The notes beneath the pieces are model-generated. The model was given only the letters and a program-made list of their open reading frames with translations. It ran no database searches and was not told the DNA's origin. DNA of 64,000 bases, from the NCBI RefSeq assembly GCF_025195125.1, contig NZ_JAMGSL010000012.1, positions 1 through 64,000 of the forward strand, given 5' to 3'. Each line of letters opens with the position of its first letter. Positions within the stretch are counted from its first letter, which is position 1. The DNA comes from Streptomyces sp. Je 1-79. GTDB taxonomy: Bacteria > Actinomycetota > Actinomycetes > Streptomycetales > Streptomycetaceae. Below, one piece after another: positions 25,073 to 32,518 of the stretch. Position numbers and translations under genes: made by a program.

Positions 25073-25804
25073 TCACGCCGTCCGGGACACGGGCACCATC
25101 AGCTTGTACCCGACGCCCCGCACGGTCTGGATCCACTCCGAGCGCCCCAGCTTGCCGCGCAGGGAGCCCACGTGGACGTCGAGGGTGCGGGTGGATCCGA
25201 ACCAGTTCTCCCCCCACACCCGGGTGATGATGTCCCGGCGCTCCATCACCACGCCGGGGTTGGCCATGAGCGCGGCCAGCAGCTCGAACTCGCGCCGGGT
25301 GACGCGTACTTCACGCTCACGGAGCATGACCAGGCGTGCGCCCACGTCGAGTTGCAGCTCCCCGACCCGGAACGACCGGGTCCCGGGCGGCTGTTCCGGG
25401 CCCTTCACCGTCCGCTCGCCCGGATGCTCGGCGGTGCCCTTCCGGCACGAGCCGCAGCGCCGCAGTACGGCCTGGATGCGGGCCATCAGCTCGCGGTGCC
25501 CGTAGGACCTGCGCATGATGTCGTCCGCCCCCATGTGGAGGGTGATGACCCGGTCCAGCTCGTCGTCGTCGTTGCTCATCGCGATGACCGGTACGCAGGA
25601 GCTCTCCCGGATACGACGGCACACCTCGTGGCCGGCGAGATCGGGCAGGCTGAGATCCAGGAGAACCAGGGTCGTTCCGCCCGACAGCTGTCGAAGTGCC
25701 GCCTCCCCCGTGCAGGCCCTCTCGGTGCGGTATCCGTGGCTTGTCAGTGCCTGGTCGAGCTCGTCGGCCGCCTCGTCATCGTCGTCGACGATCAGAACGT
25801 TCAT
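25073..25804 (-). CDS. Atypical OmpR-type response regulator (JadR1/Aur1P-like)
   Basis: A 243-residue regulator with an N-terminal receiver (about 1-115) and a C-terminal winged-helix DNA-binding domain ('REFELLAALMANPG' to 'RTLDVHVGSLRGKLG'). The receiver keeps the acidic pair (Asp 7-8) and Asp 50, but the conserved Lys-Pro after 'GADD' is replaced by Arg-Ser ('MRRSYG'). This is the feature of atypical regulators such as JadR1 and Aur1P that bind end products instead of being phosphorylated. No histidine kinase gene is nearby. Two AREs lie 54-109 bases upstream, so receptors probably repress it. I infer that it is the cluster's direct activator. The ATG start has GGGGGC upstream. Confidence 0.87.
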   Translation of the reverse strand: MNVLIVDDDDEAADELDQALTSHGYRTERACTGEAALRQLSGGTTLVLLDLSLPDLAGHEVCRRIRESSCVPVIAMSNDDDELDRVITLHMGADDIMRRSYGHRELMARIQAVLRRCGSCRKGTAEHPGERTVKGPEQPPGTRSFRVGELQLDVGARLVMLREREVRVTRREFELLAALMANPGVVMERRDIITRVWGENWFGSTRTLDVHVGSLRGKLGRSEWIQTVRGVGYKLMVPVSRTA

Positions 25805-25857
25805 GGTTCCGATGCCCCCTGTGGGTAGAGCATGTCAACGTGTTGCCGTCATCTTGC

Positions 25858-25877
25858 ATACCGGTCAACCGGTTCTC
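25858..25877. promoter_or_regulatory. ARE-like operator upstream of the response regulator (ARE-3)
   Basis: The palindrome ACCGGT-CAA-CCGGT (25860-25873, with flanking ATA and TCTC) matches the core of butyrolactone autoregulatory elements. It lies about 54 bases upstream of the regulator's start codon at 25804, where it would block the promoter. Confidence 0.75.
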
Positions 25878-25891
25878 TAGGACGCCACAGT

Positions 25892-25913
25892 ACAAGCCGG
25901 TCGACCGGTCTTC
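25892..25913. promoter_or_regulatory. Second ARE-like operator upstream of the response regulator (ARE-4)
   Basis: This contains the perfect 12-base palindrome CCGGTCGACCGG (25897-25908) flanked by ACAAG and TCTTC, an ARE-like match. Its centre is about 35 bases from that of ARE-3, so both could be bound on nearly the same helix face. The rest of the 330-base gap 25805-26134 contains no recognisable gene. Confidence 0.75.
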
Positions 25914-26134
25914 AAGGGATTCAGGAACCTTGGGGCGCCAGGGATTTGACGAACTCCTGACCAAGCCCTGGCCCTCCCCGCGCGACCTGACAGACTCCTG
26001 ACACACCCCTGCCCCGGCGTCCGTTGAAGGCTGAAACCCGCCCTGCGAAGAATGGCGAGCAGCACCGGCCGGCCGCCGAACAGCCGACGCGCCGGCTCCG
26101 GAAGGTCACCACCATCCGTACATGAGGGGGATTC

Positions 26135-26860
26135 ATGTCGATACACGTGTCCGGACCGCGCAGGAGACCCACGACGGGCCCGCGGAGCCGCTCGGAACGC
26201 ACCTCGGCGGCGCCGGCCTGCGGCTCCTCGCGCTGCCGTCGCCCCTCCGCCGCCGGACGGACCGGCCCGGCGCCCGTGGCGCGGCTCTGCCCCAGCTGTG
26301 TGGACGTCCTCCGGGCCGACCTGCGCAGGCTGGTGGACGCCTACCGCGAGAGCGACCACGCGCTCACCCCCACGGCGCCCCGCCCCCGCGTGCGGGTCAG
26401 CGGCACCAAGCCGGCGCGGGGCATCGTGCTCGACGAGAGCACGATGGCGCTGCGCACCCGGATGACGGAGACCCTGGCCTCCTGGGCGTGGCTGGTCGTC
26501 GACGAGGCCCGCTCGGCGAAGCCCCACCGGTGCGAGGTGACCGCCCTCGCGGACTTCCTCTGCCGTCACATCGAGTGGCTCTCGGCGCACCCCGCCGCCG
26601 TCGACTTCGACGACGAGATCAGCCAGCTGCTCGAGTACTGCGACAGCGTGCTGGGGCCCGGGGCCGTCCAGCGCACGCCCGTCGGCGACTGCCCGCAGGG
26701 CGACTGCTCCCACACCCTCGAAGTCGTCACCGCCGCCGACTCCGACCGGGTGCCCCGCCAGATCGTCTGCCGGTCCGGCCACGTGCTGCCGCCCCAGGAG
26801 TGGCTGCGCTTCATGGCCGACGCGCCGCTCGCCCTCGCCGCGCCCGGAGCCCGGGCGTGA
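26135..26860 (+). CDS. Cys-rich protein, OvmZ-like, function unknown
   Basis: A 241-residue protein with two probable zinc sites: 'CGSSRC' with 'LCPSC' near residues 29-55, and 'DCPQGDCSH' with 'VCRSGH' near 185-215. Between them is a helical domain ('ETLASWAWLVVDEAR', 'FLCRHIEWLSAHPAA'). This pattern matches a Streptomyces family that I recall as OvmZ, from the oviedomycin cluster, where the role is unclear. The N-terminal 50 residues are Arg/Pro/Ser-rich and may be disordered. The ATG at 26135 is preceded by GAGGGGG. Its stop overlaps the next gene (GTGA). It may share the AREs at 25858-25913 from the other side. Confidence 0.65.
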   Translation: MSIHVSGPRRRPTTGPRSRSERTSAAPACGSSRCRRPSAAGRTGPAPVARLCPSCVDVLRADLRRLVDAYRESDHALTPTAPRPRVRVSGTKPARGIVLDESTMALRTRMTETLASWAWLVVDEARSAKPHRCEVTALADFLCRHIEWLSAHPAAVDFDDEISQLLEYCDSVLGPGAVQRTPVGDCPQGDCSHTLEVVTAADSDRVPRQIVCRSGHVLPPQEWLRFMADAPLALAAPGARA

Positions 26861-27072
26861 GCGCGGCCGGCCCGACGGGCAGACGGGCGAGACCGCGTAC
26901 CGTCCCCACCGAGCTGGCCGCCCTCGCCATGGGCGTCCCGCCGGCGACCATCAGGAAGTGGGCCAGCCGCGGAAAGCTGACCCGCCACGGCACCCCGCAG
27001 CGCGCCGAGTACGACCTGGAGGAGTTGCGCGCGCTCGCGGCGGGGAACGGCCGCGGCCAGGCCCTGGGCTGA
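26857..27072 (+). CDS. Small helix-turn-helix protein, OvmW-like
   Basis: A 71-residue protein with a MerR/excisionase-like helix-turn-helix: 'TELAALAMGVPPATIRKWASRGKLTRHG' (read in parts, about residues 17-44), followed by 'RAEYDLEELRALA'. The GTG start overlaps the stop of the OvmZ-like gene, indicating coupled expression. Paired OvmZ/OvmW-like genes recur in Streptomyces, so the two products may act together in DNA binding. That is inference; no target is visible. It marks the last gene that looks like part of the regulatory island. Confidence 0.65.
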   Translation: MSAAGPTGRRARPRTVPTELAALAMGVPPATIRKWASRGKLTRHGTPQRAEYDLEELRALAAGNGRGQALG

Positions 27073-27112
27073 TCGGCGCAGGCCGAGCCTGGGCTGATCA
27101 GCGCAGGTCGAG
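27063..27112. repeat. 25-bp tandem duplication at the island/core junction
   Basis: The bases 27063-27087 and 27088-27112 are direct copies differing at two positions. The first copy spans the stop of the OvmW-like gene and the second spans the stop of the convergent acetyltransferase gene. The first copy reads as a duplicated tail of the acetyltransferase coding end, so it looks like a recombination or slippage scar. Confidence 0.75.
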
Positions 27113-27670
27113 CCGCATCAGGACCCGCGGGTGTCCGGCGAGGACCGAGGTGGTGTCGGCGGCGTGGACGAACCCGGCCCGCTCGAAGTTCTTCCTCAGC
27201 CCGGCGTACGCCATGGTCAGATCCACCCTGGCGTCCCCGTTGTCGAGGGGGTACGCCTCGATCGCCGGTGCGCCCTGGGAGCGGGCGAACTCGACCGCGC
27301 CGGCGATCAGGGCGTGCGAGATCCCCTGCTTGCGGTGGCCGGGGCGCACCCGGACGCACCACAGCGACCAGACCGGCAGGTCGTCGACGTGCGGGATCTT
27401 GCGGCTCCGCGCGAAGGAGGTGTCCGCCCGGGGCGCCACGGCGGCCCAGCCGACGGGCTCGTCACCGTCGTAGGCGACGACCCCCGGGGGAAGAGGGCCA
27501 CGGCAGAGCTCGGCGACGTATTCGCCCCGCGCGGGCCCGCGGAGCTCGTTGTTGAGCTTCGACGGGATCCGGTAGCTCAGACACCAGCAGACGTTCGCCC
27601 CGGGCGACTTCGGTCCGACCAGGGTCCGGACGTCCTCGAAGACGGAAGCGGGACGCACCTCGATGGCCAT
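27098..27670 (-). CDS. GNAT-family N-acetyltransferase
   Basis: A 190-residue acetyltransferase. The acetyl-CoA loop is 'VRVRPGHRKQGISHALIAGAVEFA' (in parts, about residues 107-130) and the preceding strand includes 'PVGWAAVAPRADTSF'. The segment 'NVCWCLSYRIPSKLNNELRG' near the N-terminus is typical of a conserved actinobacterial subfamily. The ATG at 27670 is preceded by GGAGGC. The substrate is unknown. It is probably the first core-genome gene beyond the cluster, as its neighbours (SDR, esterase, metal transporter) are unrelated to the natural-product genes. Confidence 0.85.
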   Translation of the reverse strand: MAIEVRPASVFEDVRTLVGPKSPGANVCWCLSYRIPSKLNNELRGPARGEYVAELCRGPLPPGVVAYDGDEPVGWAAVAPRADTSFARSRKIPHVDDLPVWSLWCVRVRPGHRKQGISHALIAGAVEFARSQGAPAIEAYPLDNGDARVDLTMAYAGLRKNFERAGFVHAADTTSVLAGHPRVLMRLDLR

Positions 27671-27715
27671 GCCTCCACGATGGCACGCCGCACACGGTGC
27701 GCGCGCCGCCTCGTC

Positions 27716-28486
27716 TCACTCCCCCAGCACCTCGGCGAAGTGGGAGTTCACCGCCAGCAGGCCGCCGTCCACCCGGAGGGTCGTGCCGGTGATCCAGGCG
27801 GCGTCCCCGGAGGCGAGGAAGGCGACCGCGGCGGCCACGTCCTCCGGGGTGCCGACCCGGCCCAGCGGGTAGACGCGCTCGGCGAGCGCGGCCAGCTTCT
27901 CCTCCCGGGACTCCCACCCGCGCGTGGCGATCGTGCCGGGGGTGACCTGGTTGACCCGGACCCCGTGCGGGGCGGCGTCGCCGGCCAGGGTCCGGGTGAA
28001 GGAGGCGAGGCCCGCCTTGGCCGCGCTGTAGGCGTGGTTGCCGAAGTCCGCCTCGGCGTTGACCGAGCCGATGTTGACGATCGCCCCGCGCCCGCCCGCC
28101 GCGAGCAGCGGCAGCGCGGCCCGGGCGCAGCGGACCGCGCCCATCAGGGTGACGTCGAGCTGCTGCCGCCACCTGTCCTCGGGCTCGTCCTCGAAGGGCC
28201 GGACGTCCGGCAGGTCCGGGGCGAAGGCGTTGTTGACGAGCACGTCGAGCCCGCCGAAGGCCTCCGCCGCGTACGCGACGGCCGCCGCCACGGACTCCGG
28301 ATCGCCCACGTCGCACCGTACGGCCCGGGCCCCCGGCAGCGCGCCGGCCGTCTCCCGCGCGACCTCCTCGTCCAGGTCGGCGACCAGCACACGCGCGCCC
28401 TCATCGACGAGCCTGCGCACGGTGGCGGCCCCGATCCCCCGTGCCCCACCGGTCACCAGAGCCGCGTACCCCTCGAATCTGTCCAT
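27716..28486 (-). CDS. Short-chain dehydrogenase/reductase
   Basis: A 256-residue classical SDR. The cofactor loop is 'VTGGARGIGAATV' near residue 12, with 'VLVNNAF' near 86, catalytic Ser in 'VNIGSVN' and the Tyr-Lys pair in 'YSAAKAG'. 'LRVDGGLLAV' closes the C-terminal part. An Asp after the second strand ('VADLDEE') suggests NAD preference. The start ATG at 28486 has GGGGC upstream. It lies between the acetyltransferase and an esterase on the same strand, with short spacers. The substrate cannot be assigned. Confidence 0.88.
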   Translation of the reverse strand: MDRFEGYAALVTGGARGIGAATVRRLVDEGARVLVADLDEEVARETAGALPGARAVRCDVGDPESVAAAVAYAAEAFGGLDVLVNNAFAPDLPDVRPFEDEPEDRWRQQLDVTLMGAVRCARAALPLLAAGGRGAIVNIGSVNAEADFGNHAYSAAKAGLASFTRTLAGDAAPHGVRVNQVTPGTIATRGWESREEKLAALAERVYPLGRVGTPEDVAAAVAFLASGDAAWITGTTLRVDGGLLAVNSHFAEVLGE

Positions 28487-28542
28487 GCCCCGATCACAAC
28501 ACCCCCCGCCCCGCGCACACCAGCCACACGACGACACCCGGC

Positions 28543-29712
28543 TCAGTCGCCGAGGCTCGCCCTGACCGCGCGGACCAGGGACTGGGCTCGGGGGTCCGCC
28601 GTCACCGTCTTGCGCATGCCGTTCGTGACGTAGCCGAAGGCGATCGACGACTCCGGGTCCGCGAAGGCCAGGGAGCCGCCGCGGCCCGGGTGGCCGAAGG
28701 AGGTGGGGCCGAGGAGGGGGGAGGCCGGGCCGTGGAGCATGTGGCCCAGGCCGAAGCGGGTGCCGACCATCAGGACGCGGTCGGGGCCCGCGGACTCCTC
28801 GGTGCGGGCGAGCGTGAGGGTCGCCGGGGCGAAGAGGCGGGGGCCGCCGTCGACCGGGCCGAGGGTCGAGGCGTAGAAGCGGGCGAGGGCGCGGGCGGTG
28901 GAGACGCCGGCCGAGCCGGGCAGTTCGGCCGCCCGGTAGGCCGGTTCGTTCTCGTCGGGCTTGGGGTCGATCGCCCCGAAGGCGCGCCGGGTGAGGGAGT
29001 CCGGGTCGCGGTAGGCCTCGGTGACCGAGCGCTTGGGGCGGAGCTTCAGGGCGCCGCCGCCCGGCGGTTCGAGCTCCTCGACGGGGCCGAGGCGGCCCAC
29101 CCGGTGGGCCTCGTCGGCCGGCAGGCCTATCCAGAGGTCGAGGCCGAGCGGGCGGGCGATCTCCTCGGCGACCCAGCGGCCGATGGTGCGGCCGGTGACC
29201 CGGTGGACGAGGCCGCTGAGCAGCCAGCTGAAGGTGTGCGCGTGGTAGCCGTGGGCGGTGCCCGGCTCCCAGACGGGCGCCTGGGCGGCGACCGCGCGCT
29301 GGGCGGTCACCGGGTCGAGGGCTTCGGCGAGGGTCAGCGGCCGGTCCAGGACCGGCACTCCCGCCCGGTGCGCGAGGAGCTGCCGTACGCTCACCCGCTC
29401 CTTGCCGGCCGCCTTGAACTCCGGCCAGTACGTGCCGACCGGGGCGTCCAGGTCGAGCTGGCCGCGCTGGTGGAGCAGCAGCGGTACGGCGGCGGCGACG
29501 CCCTTGGTGGCCGAGCGGACCACCTGCGCGGTGTCGATGGCCCAGGGGACCTGACCGTCCACGTCGCGGGTGCCCGCCCACAGGTCGACGACCTTGACGC
29601 CGTCGCGGTAGACGGCGACCGCCGCGCCCCGCTCGCCGCGGTGCTCGAAGTTGCGCAGGAACGCGTCCCTGACCGGCTCGAACCCAGCCGTCACCGTGCC
29701 CCGGACGTCCAC
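28543..29712 (-). CDS. Serine beta-lactamase-family esterase
   Basis: A 389-residue protein of the class C beta-lactamase / family VIII esterase group. The nucleophile motif SxxK is 'RSATKG' and the second motif is Tyr-x-His in 'HGYHAHTF', as in esterases, rather than YxN. 'LSGLVHRVTGR' and 'FGHPGRGGS' follow in family order. There is no signal peptide, so it is probably cytoplasmic. The start chosen is GTG 29712, eight bases after GAAGGAG; an ATG at 29757 is possible. It is probably an esterase rather than a resistance enzyme. Confidence 0.85.
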   Translation of the reverse strand: MDVRGTVTAGFEPVRDAFLRNFEHRGERGAAVAVYRDGVKVVDLWAGTRDVDGQVPWAIDTAQVVRSATKGVAAAVPLLLHQRGQLDLDAPVGTYWPEFKAAGKERVSVRQLLAHRAGVPVLDRPLTLAEALDPVTAQRAVAAQAPVWEPGTAHGYHAHTFSWLLSGLVHRVTGRTIGRWVAEEIARPLGLDLWIGLPADEAHRVGRLGPVEELEPPGGGALKLRPKRSVTEAYRDPDSLTRRAFGAIDPKPDENEPAYRAAELPGSAGVSTARALARFYASTLGPVDGGPRLFAPATLTLARTEESAGPDRVLMVGTRFGLGHMLHGPASPLLGPTSFGHPGRGGSLAFADPESSIAFGYVTNGMRKTVTADPRAQSLVRAVRASLGD

Positions 29713-29802
29713 GTCCCACACTCCTTCTCGCTCGCTGCCGATCCGTCGCGCCCCCATGGTGCAACGCCGGATCCGGACCCCCGATTCCGGGGTCCGCAAC
29801 GG

Positions 29803-30555
29803 TCAGGCGACGGAGCCCGGCACGAAGCCGTACGGCAGCTCCAGCCGGTTGCGGGCCATCAGCTCCCCGTCGGCGAGGACCTCCGCCGTGGGCCCGTCCC
29901 CGGCGATCACGCCCTCGCTGAGGATCACCGAGCGCGGGCAGAGCTCCAGGGCGTACGGAAGGTCGTGGGTGACCATCAGGACGGTGACGTCCAGGGAGCG
30001 CAGGACGTCCGCGAGCTCACGGCGCGAGGCCGGGTCGAGGTTGGAGGAGGGCTCGTCCAGGACGAGGATCTCCGGCTCCATCGCGAGGACGGTGGCGACC
30101 GCCACGCGCCGCCGCTGCCCGAACGACAGGTGGTGCGGGGGCCGGTCCGCGTACTCCGCCATGCCGACGCGCTCCAGGGCGCGGTGGACGACGGCCTCCA
30201 GCTCCGGGCCGCGCAGCCCGGCCGCGGCCGGGCCGAAGGCGACGTCCTCGCGGACGGTCGGCATGAACAGCTGGTCGTCCGGGTCCTGGAAGACGATCCC
30301 GACCTTGCGCCGGATCTCCGCGAGGTTCCGCTTCTCGACCGGCAGGCCGGCGACGCGGACCGAGCCCGCGCCGCCGGTGAGGATGCCGTTGAGGTGGAGG
30401 ACGAGGGTGGTCTTGCCCGCGCCGTTGGGGCCGAGGAGCGCGACGCGCTCGCCCCTTCCGACGGTCAGGTCGACGCCGAAGAGGGCCTGGTGGCCGTCGG
30501 GGTAGGCGTAGGCGAGGCCGTGGACTTCGAGCGAGGGGGAAGGGGAAGTGGTCAT
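29803..30555 (-). CDS. ECF metal transporter ATPase (NikO/CbiO type)
   Basis: A 250-residue ABC ATPase: Walker A 'LLGPNGAGKTTL' near residue 41, Q-loop 'VFQDPDDQLF' near 90, signature 'HLSFGQRRRVAVA' near 140 and Walker B 'ILVLDEPSSNLD'. The Q-loop and signature match the CbiO/NikO group that drives nickel or cobalt uptake. Its start overlaps the stop of the NikQ/CbiQ gene as ATGA, and the three genes from 32385 to 29803 form one operon. A Nur-box-like site in front of the operon points to nickel. Confidence 0.9.
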   Translation of the reverse strand: MTTSPSPSLEVHGLAYAYPDGHQALFGVDLTVGRGERVALLGPNGAGKTTLVLHLNGILTGGAGSVRVAGLPVEKRNLAEIRRKVGIVFQDPDDQLFMPTVREDVAFGPAAAGLRGPELEAVVHRALERVGMAEYADRPPHHLSFGQRRRVAVATVLAMEPEILVLDEPSSNLDPASRRELADVLRSLDVTVLMVTHDLPYALELCPRSVILSEGVIAGDGPTAEVLADGELMARNRLELPYGFVPGSVA

Positions 30556-31316
30556 CGGAGCGTCCGTCCCAGGAGGCAGATCAGCAGTGCGGCGGCGGGC
30601 AGGGCGGCGGCGCGCGCCCACTGGGCGCGGGTCGCCGTCACCTCGTCGATGACCGGCATGGAGCCCTGGTACCCCCGGCTGATCATCGCGAGATGGACGC
30701 GCTCACCGCGCTCGTACGAGCGGATGAAGAGCGCGCCCGCGGACTTGGCGAGGACGCCCCACTGGCGGACGCCCTTCGCCTCGAAGCCGCGCGAGCGGCG
30801 GGCGATGGACATCCGGCGCATCTCGTCCGAGATCACGTCGCCGTACCGGATCATGAAGGAGGCGATCTGGACGAGGAGCGGCGGGAGCTTCAGCCGCTGG
30901 AGGCCGAGGAGCAGCTCGCGCAGTTCGGTGGTGGAGGCGAGGAGCACGGAGGCGGCGACGCCGAGGGTGCCCTTGGCGAGGACGTTCCAGGCGCCCCAGA
31001 GGCCGGGGACCGAGACGGAGAGCCCGAGGAGCTCCGTCTGCTCGCCCGGGACCACGAAGGGCATCAGGAAGGCGAAGGCCACGAACGGGATCTCGATCAG
31101 CAGCCGGCGCAGCAGGAACCCGGCCGGGACCCGGGCCGAGGCCGCCACGGCGCCGAGCAGGACGGCGTAGAGGCCGAAGGCCCAGACCGCCTCGCGGGGC
31201 GTGGAGACCACGACCACGACGAAGGCGAGGACGGCGGCGAGTTTGGTGTGCGGGGGCAGCGCGTGCACCGGCGAGTTCCCCTGCCGGTAGAGCTTGTGCG
31301 TGTGCCCCGCGCCCAT
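30552..31316 (-). CDS. ECF metal transporter transmembrane protein (NikQ/CbiQ type)
   Basis: A 254-residue membrane protein with about five hydrophobic segments, the T component of an energy-coupling-factor transporter. The coupling helices that contact the ATPase are represented by 'MSIARRSRGFEAKG' and 'ERGERVHLAMISRGYQG', each with the Ala-Arg-Gly type motif. The start ATG at 31316 lies one base from the stop of the substrate-binding gene. It is required to link metal binding to ATP use, together with the products of 29803 and 31318. Confidence 0.9.
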   Translation of the reverse strand: MGAGHTHKLYRQGNSPVHALPPHTKLAAVLAFVVVVVSTPREAVWAFGLYAVLLGAVAASARVPAGFLLRRLLIEIPFVAFAFLMPFVVPGEQTELLGLSVSVPGLWGAWNVLAKGTLGVAASVLLASTTELRELLLGLQRLKLPPLLVQIASFMIRYGDVISDEMRRMSIARRSRGFEAKGVRQWGVLAKSAGALFIRSYERGERVHLAMISRGYQGSMPVIDEVTATRAQWARAAALPAAALLICLLGRTLR

Positions 31317-31317
31317 G

Positions 31318-32385
31318 TCAGACCTGCGCCCCGGACGCTTCCGTACGGCGACGGCGGACCAGCCAGAAGGCGCCCGTGCCGACGGCGAGCGTCGCGCCGA
31401 CGCCGATCACACCGGCCAGGCCTCCCGAGAGCCGGGCGGCCTCGACGCCCTTGACGCCGTAGTCGGCGAGCGGGGAGCCGGCGGCGTCGTGCTCCTCGAC
31501 GTTCTTGTCGAAGCCCTTGTCGGCGGCGACCTTCTCCAGGCCGTCCGGGCTGGCGGAGGCGTAGAAGGAGACGAAGCCGGCGAGGACCAGGGCGGCGGCC
31601 AGGCCGCCGAGCCAGAACTTCTTCGGGGAGCGGGCGGCGACGGGCGCGAAGTCGCGGGCCGGCGCGGCGTCGACCAGCTCGCCGTTGACCCGCAGCTTGA
31701 GCGGGGTGGTGAGCCCGCGGGCGCCGTACACGAGGTCGGGGCGGACGGCGACGACCGCGCCGACGGTGAGCATGGTGATCGCGGCCTCGCCGATGCCGAT
31801 GAGGGTGTGTACGCCGACCATCGCGGCGAACACCTTGCCCAGCGGTACGTCGGTGGTGCCGCCGATCGCGTAGACGAGCGTGAACGCGGCGGCCGAGGCG
31901 GGTACGGAGACGAGCGCGGCCACGAAGGAGGCGACGGTCACCGAGCGGCGGGTGCGCGGCAGGACGAGGACGAGGCCGCGGAAGAGCGCGTACGCGACGA
32001 CGACCGTGACCACGCCCATGACGGTGATGTTCACGCCGAGCGCGGTGAGGCCGCCGTCCGCGAAGAGGATGCCCTGCATCAGCAGGACGACCGCGATGCA
32101 GAGGACACCGGTGTACGGCCCGACGAGGATCGCGGCGAGCGCACCGCCGAGCAGATGTCCGCTGGTCCCGGCCGCGACCGGGAAGTTCAGCATCTGCACG
32201 GCGAAGATGAACGCGGCGACGAGCCCGGCCAGCGGGGCCGCCCGTTCTCCCGCGTGGCCTTCGGCACGGGAGGTGCCCCCGAGCTCCCTGCGCGCTCCGC
32301 GCAGGCTGACCGCGACGGCGCCGGCGGCGACGACACCGGCGGCGACCGATACGGGGGCGTTGATGAATCCGTCAGGTACATGCAC
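31318..32385 (-). CDS. ECF metal transporter substrate subunit, NikM-NikN (CbiM-CbiN) fusion
   Basis: A 355-residue protein. The first 230 residues are a CbiM/NikM substrate-specificity unit. The metal-binding N-terminus begins V-H-V-P-D-G (GTG at 32385), where the second-position His is essential in the family. The C-terminal part, with two membrane helices and an extracytoplasmic stretch ('FVSFYASASPDGLEKVAADKGF', in parts), corresponds to the NikN/CbiN subunit, so the two are fused. No B12 riboswitch was seen upstream, but a Nur-box-like sequence lies at 32406-32422. I infer nickel rather than cobalt as the substrate. Confidence 0.88.
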   Translation of the reverse strand: MHVPDGFINAPVSVAAGVVAAGAVAVSLRGARRELGGTSRAEGHAGERAAPLAGLVAAFIFAVQMLNFPVAAGTSGHLLGGALAAILVGPYTGVLCIAVVLLMQGILFADGGLTALGVNITVMGVVTVVVAYALFRGLVLVLPRTRRSVTVASFVAALVSVPASAAAFTLVYAIGGTTDVPLGKVFAAMVGVHTLIGIGEAAITMLTVGAVVAVRPDLVYGARGLTTPLKLRVNGELVDAAPARDFAPVAARSPKKFWLGGLAAALVLAGFVSFYASASPDGLEKVAADKGFDKNVEEHDAAGSPLADYGVKGVEAARLSGGLAGVIGVGATLAVGTGAFWLVRRRRTEASGAQV

Positions 32386-32405
32386 GTCCCGAATGATGAG
32401 CGCTT

Positions 32406-32422
32406 CTGCAAAGCGGTTGCAA
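32406..32422. promoter_or_regulatory. Nur-box-like operator
   Basis: The plus strand reads cTGCAA-N5-TTGCAA, differing at one base from the Streptomyces Nur-box consensus tTGCaa-N5-ttGCAA. It lies 21-37 bases upstream of the transporter start codon. Nur is a nickel-responsive Fur-family repressor, so high nickel would shut the operon. Confidence 0.7.
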
Positions 32423-32518
32423 GAGCGCACAGGTCACAGAAAGGCGGCTTCCCCCGCGCGCACGCCTGAAAATATGGGACATTAGGGGATAAGTAGGACG
32501 AGTGTGAGGAGTGGCTCT

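Noticed and set aside
1..27072. Complete natural-product cluster
   Set aside because: No PKS, NRPS, P450 or methyltransferase gene is present, so only one end of the cluster is visible and the product cannot be named.
32386..32518. Possible cobalamin riboswitch before the metal transporter
   Set aside because: The gap is too short and no B12-box-like sequence was found; a Nur-box-like site explains control better.
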